35,625 nt of DNA from an uncultured Erysipelotrichaceae bacterium. Lineage in GTDB: Bacteria > Bacillota_I > Bacilli_A > RF39 > UBA660. Every line of letters begins with the position of its first letter. Positions within the stretch are counted from its first letter, which is position 1. Where the stretch lies: NCBI GenBank assembly GCA_951801995.1, contig CATOOY010000001.1:1-35625 (forward strand), read 5' to 3'. The translations under genes and the position numbers were made by a program. Below the pieces are notes generated by a model, which saw nothing but the letters and a program-made list of their open reading frames with translations, ran no database searches and was not told the origin of the DNA. Of this stretch, positions 29,996 to 35,625 are shown piece after piece.

Positions 29996-30574
29996 ATGGA
30001 AGAGAATAAAACAGTAGAGAATGTAGAGGAAATTAGGCAAACTGTTTCTTTGGATGAAACAGATCGTTCTACTTCTTCTACAAAAGAATGCAAAAAAAGA
30101 GATAAAAAAGATAAAAGTAAAAAAGAAATAGAAAATTTACAAAATAAAATAAAAGATCTAGAAGAAAAAATACTGGCTTCTAAGGCTGATTTAATTAATT
30201 ATCGAAAGAGAAAAGATGAAGAAGTAAGTTATATGCTGAAATATGCGAATGAGGATATGGTGAAAGAATTACTTCCTACACTTGACAATTTTGAAAGAGC
30301 TATTGGGTTAGATGATGAAAACTTAGACGATGAACTTTCTAAATTCTTAGCTGGTTTTAAAATGATTTATTGTCATTTGGTAAAAGCTCTAGAAGAATAT
30401 GGGGTAAAGGCAATTGATGGAAGCAATAAAGCATTTGATCCTACGTATCATGAAGCTGTTATGACAGAGGTAAGAGAAGGGGTAGAACCTGGTATGATTT
30501 TAGAAGTCCTTCAAAAAGGATATTTACTTAAAGATAAAGTAATAAGAGCTGCTATGGTAAAGGTTAGCGAATAA
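29996..30574 (+). CDS. grpE: Nucleotide exchange factor GrpE
   Basis: 192 residues. The N-terminal 40 residues are charged and disordered. A long coiled coil (about 42-85, KEIENLQNKIKDLEEKI, NYRKRKDEE) is followed by the beta domain with FDPTYHEAVM and KGYLLKDKVIRAAMVKVSE. Releases ADP from DnaK. AAAGGAAG provides the ribosome site at the end of hrcA. Confidence 0.95.
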   Translation: MEENKTVENVEEIRQTVSLDETDRSTSSTKECKKRDKKDKSKKEIENLQNKIKDLEEKILASKADLINYRKRKDEEVSYMLKYANEDMVKELLPTLDNFERAIGLDDENLDDELSKFLAGFKMIYCHLVKALEEYGVKAIDGSNKAFDPTYHEAVMTEVREGVEPGMILEVLQKGYLLKDKVIRAAMVKVSE

Positions 30575-30594
30575 TAGAAAAGGAGAGATAAATT

Positions 30595-32418
30595 ATGGGA
30601 AAAATAATAGGAATTGATTTAGGTACAACAAATAGTTGTGTATCTGTATGGGAAGGAGATACATCCAAAGTAATTGCTAATGCTGAGGGAAATAGAACGA
30701 CTCCTTCTGTAGTTGCTACTGCTAAGGATAAAAGTATTATTGTTGGGGAAAAAGCGAAAAGAGGTATGATTACCAATAAAAATACAGTGTATTCTGTAAA
30801 ACGTTTAATGGGAACCAAAGAAAAAGTAGAAATGGATGGTAAAAAATATACTCCTCAAGAAATTTCTGCTATGATTTTGGAAGATTTAAAGAAGACAGCT
30901 GAAAATTATTTAGGTGAAAAGGTTACAGAAGCTGTTATTACTGTTCCAGCTTATTTTAATGATTCACAAAGACAAGCTACAAAAGATGCTGGTAAGATTG
31001 CTGGTTTAGATGTAAAAAGAATTATCAATGAACCAACAGCAGCAGCGCTTGCTTATGGTCTTGATAAGCAAGATAAGACAGAACAAATTCTTGTATATGA
31101 TTTAGGTGGAGGAACATTTGATGTTTCTATTCTGGAAATTGGTGATGGTGTATTTGAAGTAAAATCAACAAGTGGAAATAATAAACTTGGTGGAGATGAC
31201 TTTGATGAGAGAATCATGGATTACTTAGTGGATGTATTTAAGAAAGAAAATGGAATTGATTTAGCAAAAGATAAAATGGCTATGCAGAGAATTAAAGATG
31301 CTGCTGAAAAAGCGAAAAAGGATTTGTCTGGTATGACTACTACAGAGATTTCTTTACCATTTTTGACACAAGGAGAAGATGGGCCTCTTCATTTAGAAAC
31401 GAGTTTGACACGTGCTAAATTTGAGGAACTTGTTGATGATTTATTAGAGTCTACTTTAGATCCTGTACGTATTGCTTTAAAAGATGCTAATTTAAAAGCA
31501 AAAGATATTGATAAGGTACTTCTTGTTGGTGGTTCTACTAGAATACCAAAAGTAGAAGAATTAATTAAAAAAGAACTTGGTAAGGAACCTTCTAAGGGTG
31601 TAAATCCTGATGAGGTTGTTGCTATGGGTGCTGCTATACAAGGTGGAGTTCTTACTGGTGATGTAAATGATATTGTTTTATTAGATGTTACTCCACTTTC
31701 TCTTGGAATTGAAACACTTGGTGGTGTTTGTACAGTTCTTATTCCAAAAAATACAACTATTCCAACTAGTAAAAGTCAAGTATTTTCTACAGCTGCTGAT
31801 AATCAACCTGCAGTAGATATTCATATTTTACAAGGGGAGAGAAGTATGGCTGCTGATAATAAAACACTTGGAAACTTTCAACTTACTAATATCCCACCTG
31901 CTCCAAGAGGTATTCCACAAATTGAAGTTACGTTTGATATTGATGCAAATGGTATTGTAAATGTTAAAGCAAAGGATTTGGGTACTAATAAAGAACAATC
32001 TATTACTATTACAGCTTCTACGAATTTATCAGATGAAGAAATTGATAAAATGGTAAAAGAGGCAGAGGCAAATCGTGAAGCTGATGAAAAACGCAAAGAA
32101 GAAGCAGAGATTAAAAATGAAGCAGAACAATTAATTTTTGCTACTGAAAAATCACTTAAAGATCTTGGGGATAAGGTAGATGCAAAAGAGAAAGAAAAAG
32201 CAGAAGCAGAAATGAAAGATTTAAGAGAAGCTTTATCTAAAGATGATTTAGAGGATATTAAAACTAAAAAAGACAAATTACAAGAAACAGCTATGGCTTT
32301 TGCTACAAAGGTTTATGAAGAAGCTGCTAAGGAAGCACAAAAAGAAGAAGGAAAAAAAGATTCTAAAAAGAAAAAAGATGATGAAGAAGTAGTAGATGCT
32401 GAATTTGAGGAAAAATAA
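30595..32418 (+). CDS. dnaK: Chaperone DnaK
   Basis: 607 residues, typical Gram-positive length without the 24-residue insert of E. coli DnaK. Landmarks: IIGIDLGTTNSCVSVWEGD, PAYFNDSQRQATKDAG, VYDLGGGTFDVSIL, LLVGGSTRIPKVEE, linker DIVLLDVTPLSLGIE, and a lysine-rich tail ending EEVVDAEFEE. AGGAGAG sits before the ATG. Confidence 0.98.
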   Translation: MGKIIGIDLGTTNSCVSVWEGDTSKVIANAEGNRTTPSVVATAKDKSIIVGEKAKRGMITNKNTVYSVKRLMGTKEKVEMDGKKYTPQEISAMILEDLKKTAENYLGEKVTEAVITVPAYFNDSQRQATKDAGKIAGLDVKRIINEPTAAALAYGLDKQDKTEQILVYDLGGGTFDVSILEIGDGVFEVKSTSGNNKLGGDDFDERIMDYLVDVFKKENGIDLAKDKMAMQRIKDAAEKAKKDLSGMTTTEISLPFLTQGEDGPLHLETSLTRAKFEELVDDLLESTLDPVRIALKDANLKAKDIDKVLLVGGSTRIPKVEELIKKELGKEPSKGVNPDEVVAMGAAIQGGVLTGDVNDIVLLDVTPLSLGIETLGGVCTVLIPKNTTIPTSKSQVFSTAADNQPAVDIHILQGERSMAADNKTLGNFQLTNIPPAPRGIPQIEVTFDIDANGIVNVKAKDLGTNKEQSITITASTNLSDEEIDKMVKEAEANREADEKRKEEAEIKNEAEQLIFATEKSLKDLGDKVDAKEKEKAEAEMKDLREALSKDDLEDIKTKKDKLQETAMAFATKVYEEAAKEAQKEEGKKDSKKKKDDEEVVDAEFEEK

Positions 32419-32425
32419 AAAGAGG

Positions 32426-32447
32426 AAGTTCTAGGTTTCTAGAACTT
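32426..32447 (+). terminator. Hairpin between dnaK and pepF
   Basis: AAGTTCTAG-GTTT-CTAGAACTT, nine perfect pairs, followed by TGTCTTGT. The T run is broken, so it may be a partial terminator or an mRNA stability/processing site that lets dnaK exceed the downstream genes. Confidence 0.6.
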
Positions 32448-32468
32448 TGTCTTGTAAAAGGAGAAAAT

Positions 32469-34256
32469 ATGGAACTAGTAGATAGAAAAGATGTAGTGAA
32501 AGAAGATACTTGGGATTTAACACGTTTTATCAAAAATGAAAAAGAATTTAATTCTATAAAAGAAAAAGTAGATGCTAATTTAAAAAAAGCTCTTTCTTAT
32601 AAAGGTAAAATCATGGAAGATGAAAATTCCTTTTATGATTACCTAGTTTTGGATGAAAAAATTGAGAGAGATTTGCTTAATTTATATGTATATGCACATC
32701 TTTGTGCAGATGAGGATTCTACTTTTACAGAAGCGACGGATTTAAAGATGAAGTCTGAAAAAATGATGGATGATACAGTAGAGGCTTTAACTTTTGCAAG
32801 TCCTGAAATAATAAAAGGTGGTTATACTCTTGCAAAAGAATATATTTCTAAAAATGAAAAATTGAAACCTTATTCATTTTCTATACAGAAAATGTTTCGT
32901 TATGAAAAGTATACTTTAAGTGAAAAGGAAGAGGAAATTATTTCTAAAGCCTTAAGTGCTTTTGGAACACCAGAAGAAGCTTTTTATAATTTAGATAATG
33001 CCGATCTTTATCTGGGAACAATAAAAGATGAAAATGGAAAAGAAGTAACTGTTACAAATAGTACTTATCATACTTTTATGATAAGTAAAGATAGAAGGGT
33101 GCGTAAGGATGCTTTTTCTGCTATGTATAATTTTTGGCAAAAGCATAATCATACTGTTTCCGCTTTACAAAAAGGTATGGTTAAGGAAGACTTCTTTTTA
33201 AGCAAAGTGAGAGGGTTTTCTTCACCTCTAGAGATGAGTTTATATAGTGATAATATTCCATTATCACTATATAAAAATGTTATAAAAGTAACCCATGATA
33301 ATTTTTCTTTATTACATGAGTACATGAGGGTTCGAAAAGATATTTTGCATCTTGATGAAATGCATATGTATGATATATATGTTCCTATTACAAAAAACAT
33401 TGATAAGAAATTTACTTTTGAAGAAGGTAAAAATATTATATTAAATGCTTTGAAGCCACTTGGAAAAGAATATATAGAAGATTTGAAGAAGTCTTTTTCT
33501 GAAAGATGGATTGATAAATATCCAAATAGGGGAAAAAAATCAGGTGCCTATCAGTGGTCTACTTATGATTCTACACCTTATGTGTTACTAAATTACACTG
33601 GTGATATTGATTCTGTAAGTACAATGGCACATGAACTTGGACACGCTATGCATTCTTATTATTCTAAAAAATATCAAAGTTATACTTATCATGATTACCC
33701 TATTTTTCTTGCTGAAATTGCTTCTACTGTCAATGAAGTTTTGTTAAATGACTATTTATATCATTACACAGATGATAAGGAAGAAAAGAAGTTTTATTTA
33801 GTTGACATGTTAGATAAAATTAAAAGTACTATTTATAGGCAGACACAATTTGCTGAATTTGAAATGATTACACATGATAAAGAAGCAGAAGGCATTTCTT
33901 TGACTGCTGATTTATTTAATTCTATTTATTATGATTTAAATCAGAAATATTATGGTTCCTATATTGTTAGTGATGATGAAATAAAATATGAATGGTCTAG
34001 GATTCCCCATTTCTATACCCCATTTTATACTTATAAATATGCGACAGGACTTGCGTGTGCTATTTATATTGCTAGTAAAATTTTATCTGGTGATGAAAAA
34101 ATGAAGAAGGGATATTTGACCTTTTTAGGAAGTGGTGGAAAGGATTATCCACTTGAAATATTAAAAACAATTGGTATTGACATGTGTGATACCTCTATTA
34201 TGCAAAGTGCTTTTGATTTCTTTGCTAAAAAATTAGAAGAACTTAAAAATTTATAA
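32469..34256 (+). CDS. pepF: Oligoendopeptidase F (M3B peptidase)
   Basis: 595 residues, full length. Cytoplasmic zinc peptidase cutting peptides of about 7-17 residues. The active site MAHELGHAMHSYYS carries the HExxH-type zinc ligands and the third ligand is in LAEIASTVNE; the helical prolysin-type N-terminus starts VKEDTWDLTRFIKNEKEF. AAAGGAGA precedes the ATG. It lies between dnaK and dnaJ in the heat-shock cluster, all on one strand with short gaps, so it may share HrcA control. Confidence 0.95.
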   Translation: MELVDRKDVVKEDTWDLTRFIKNEKEFNSIKEKVDANLKKALSYKGKIMEDENSFYDYLVLDEKIERDLLNLYVYAHLCADEDSTFTEATDLKMKSEKMMDDTVEALTFASPEIIKGGYTLAKEYISKNEKLKPYSFSIQKMFRYEKYTLSEKEEEIISKALSAFGTPEEAFYNLDNADLYLGTIKDENGKEVTVTNSTYHTFMISKDRRVRKDAFSAMYNFWQKHNHTVSALQKGMVKEDFFLSKVRGFSSPLEMSLYSDNIPLSLYKNVIKVTHDNFSLLHEYMRVRKDILHLDEMHMYDIYVPITKNIDKKFTFEEGKNIILNALKPLGKEYIEDLKKSFSERWIDKYPNRGKKSGAYQWSTYDSTPYVLLNYTGDIDSVSTMAHELGHAMHSYYSKKYQSYTYHDYPIFLAEIASTVNEVLLNDYLYHYTDDKEEKKFYLVDMLDKIKSTIYRQTQFAEFEMITHDKEAEGISLTADLFNSIYYDLNQKYYGSYIVSDDEIKYEWSRIPHFYTPFYTYKYATGLACAIYIASKILSGDEKMKKGYLTFLGSGGKDYPLEILKTIGIDMCDTSIMQSAFDFFAKKLEELKNL

Positions 34257-34274
34257 AATAAGTAGGTGATTGTT

Positions 34275-35396
34275 TTGAATAAAAAAGATTATTATGAGGT
34301 ACTTGGTGTTTCTAAAAGTGCTAGTGAGGCAGAAATAAAAAGTGCTTTTCGAAAATTAGCTAAGAAATATCATCCTGATGTTTCTAAAGAACCTGATGCT
34401 GCTGAAAAATTTAAAGAAGCACAAGAGGCTTATGCTGTTTTGTCTGATGAAAATAAGAGAAAGCAATATGATCAATTTGGACATGCTGCTTTTGATAATA
34501 ATGGAGCAGGGGGATCTTCTGGATTTGATTTTTCTGGATTTGATTTTTCTGGATTTGATTTTTCTGATATTTTCAGTGATATTTTTGGTGGAGGATTTGG
34601 CTTTGGAAGTGGATTTTCTAGAAGTGGATCTTATGCTTCTAAGGGAAGAGATATCCTTCGTTATGTAGATCTTACTTTTGAAGAGGCTGCTTTTGGTCTT
34701 ACAAAAAGTGTTAATATTGATACTACAGAAGAATGTGAAAATTGTGATGGAAAAGGTGGACATGGTGAAAAGACATGTGATAAATGTGGTGGAAAAGGTA
34801 CCATTACTGTTTCACAAAGAACTATGTTTGGAACTTTCCAATCAAAAACAACATGTGATAAGTGTGGTGGGAAAGGCGTAAGTTATTCTTCTACTTGTTC
34901 TTCATGTCATGGAAAAGGTTATCAAAAAGTAAATAAAAATATAAAGGTGAAAATTCCTGCTGGTGTTGATACAGGTAATAGGCTTCGTATTCCTGGTAAG
35001 GGTGAAGTTGGTGAGAATGGTGGACCTAATGGTGATGTTTATTTAGAATTTAGGGTTAAAGAACATTCTTTATATCAAAGAGATGAAGAAGATATTTATG
35101 TTACTCTTCCTTTAACGATTACAGAAGCTATTTTGGGCTGCAAAAAAGAGGTTCCTACTTTGTATGGAAATGTAAAAGTAAGTATTCCTGCTGGATCTAA
35201 TACTGGTGAAAAACACCGTTTAAAAGGAAAAGGTGTAGAGGATCCTAATACAGGAAGAAAAGGGGATATGTATATCCTTTTAAAGATTATTATGCCTAAA
35301 AAATTATCTAAGGAACAAAAGAAGCTTATAGAATCTTTAGAAAAAACGGGTTTAGAGAATGAAAAAGAAATTCGAGAATTTAATAAATATTTATAA
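34275..35396 (+). CDS. dnaJ: Chaperone DnaJ
   Basis: 373 residues from TTG 34275, which AGGTGAT (34264-34270) favours over the GTG at 34266. J domain: KKDYYEVLGVSKSASEAEIK with HPD at about residue 33. The Gly/Phe region contains three tandem copies of SGFDF (codons near 34519-34563), nearly identical in DNA. Four zinc-finger CxxCxGxG repeats (CENCDGKG, CDKCGGKG twice, CSSCHGKG), then the C-terminal substrate domains (IPAGVDTGNRLRIPGKGEVG). Stimulates DnaK ATPase. A strong hairpin follows. Confidence 0.96.
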   Translation: MNKKDYYEVLGVSKSASEAEIKSAFRKLAKKYHPDVSKEPDAAEKFKEAQEAYAVLSDENKRKQYDQFGHAAFDNNGAGGSSGFDFSGFDFSGFDFSDIFSDIFGGGFGFGSGFSRSGSYASKGRDILRYVDLTFEEAAFGLTKSVNIDTTEECENCDGKGGHGEKTCDKCGGKGTITVSQRTMFGTFQSKTTCDKCGGKGVSYSSTCSSCHGKGYQKVNKNIKVKIPAGVDTGNRLRIPGKGEVGENGGPNGDVYLEFRVKEHSLYQRDEEDIYVTLPLTITEAILGCKKEVPTLYGNVKVSIPAGSNTGEKHRLKGKGVEDPNTGRKGDMYILLKIIMPKKLSKEQKKLIESLEKTGLENEKEIREFNKYL

Positions 35397-35417
35397 AAAT
35401 ACTATTTTAATGATATG

Positions 35418-35452
35418 AACCCCGTTTCTTGGACATAGAAACGAGGTTTTTA
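35418..35452 (+). terminator. Terminator after dnaJ, or IS end
   Basis: AACCCCGTTTCT pairs with AGAAACGAGGTT (one mismatch) across a 7-nt loop, followed by TTT. The TGGACA in the loop resembles the tip of some IS3-family ends, so it could be both. Confidence 0.75.
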
Positions 35453-35453
35453 T

Positions 35454-35625
35454 ATGAGTAAATTAAGCTATAATGATAAGGTAGATATATATAATAAAAG
35501 AAAAGAAGGATATACTTTAAGTGCATTGCAATTCCAATATAGGGTCACTAAACATAATATCCAATATTTAGTTAGGTTAATAGATAAACATGGTTTTGAA
35601 ATATTAAGAACATCTAAAAATAAAT
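35454..35625 (+). CDS. IS3-family transposase OrfA, partial
   Basis: 57 codons to the window edge: MSKLSYNDKVDIYNKRKEGY, then a helix-turn-helix with TKHNIQYLVRLIDKHGFEIL. This is the OrfA helix-turn-helix of an IS3/IS150-type element. GAGG lies about 7 bases before the ATG. No frameshift is seen in the visible part. It differs from the relic at 15602, so two IS lineages are present. Confidence 0.8.
   Translation, partial: MSKLSYNDKVDIYNKRKEGYTLSALQFQYRVTKHNIQYLVRLIDKHGFEILRTSKNK

Noticed and set aside
31878..32276. Leftward 132-codon frame opposite dnaK
   Set aside because: Serine-rich low-complexity antisense of the charged DnaK C-terminus.
34356..34763. Frames on both strands over the dnaJ Gly/Phe region
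   Set aside because: Created by the triplicated SGFDF codons; DnaJ itself explains the DNA.
1..35625. CRISPR array or TGA-as-Trp code
   Set aside because: No regularly spaced repeats seen. Core genes are complete under the standard code with TGG for Trp.

Overview
The window is very AT-rich low-GC Gram-positive DNA (Bacillota, Bacilli side). It carries SpoVS, SufU/SufB, PriA, Fmt, two MurE-like ligases, MraY and an HrcA-GrpE-DnaK-DnaJ heat-shock locus under CIRCE-like operators. The genetic code is standard: Trp is TGG and no core gene contains an in-frame TGA. Still, none of the 20 core genes I read ends in TGA. A small-genome gut lineage near the Erysipelotrichia/Mollicutes branch would fit, but I cannot name a species.

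Layout. (1) 1-700: a DUF5661-like gene and a tRNA-Gly(TCC) with its own promoter and terminator. (2) About 700-15800: an accessory region of stacked mobile DNA. It holds three different large serine recombinases, a methyltransferase cargo gene, an oriT-like pair of hairpins, and a leftward three-gene module encoding an HhH-GPD glycosylase-like protein, an HD phosphohydrolase and a DUF6161-like two-TM coiled-coil protein. A remnant of a mobilisation gene, a leftward DUF6414-like / unknown / PnuC operon and a decayed IS3-type transposase follow. (3) 15800-35400: core chromosome with spoVS, sufU, a small unknown gene, sufB, a lipoprotein, ssb, pdp, rpoZ, priA, fmt, a membrane protein, murE-like 1, murE-like 2, mraY, hrcA, grpE, dnaK, pepF and dnaJ. 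(4) The right edge enters an IS3-family orfA.

Main discovery. A 3.7-kb element (about 8252-11977) sits inside another serine recombinase gene, at the codons of its catalytic YVRVS motif. It is bounded by the 8-bp direct repeat GTAAGAGT. Removing the element restores an uninterrupted reading frame through MRCAVYVRVSTDDQ. The element's own recombinase runs across its attachment site: joining the element's ends on paper gives a protein with 48 different C-terminal residues, which integration replaces with 7 host-encoded ones. Integration therefore destroys a rival recombinase and rewrites the C-terminus of the integrating one.

Second candidate. The HhH-GPD/HD/DUF6161-like cluster (4828-7543) has one promoter, an ATGA overlap and a 2-nt gap, and lies within mobile DNA. 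It looks like a compact defence-type operon: base recognition or excision, nucleotide hydrolysis and a membrane effector. The function is inferred from domain content only.
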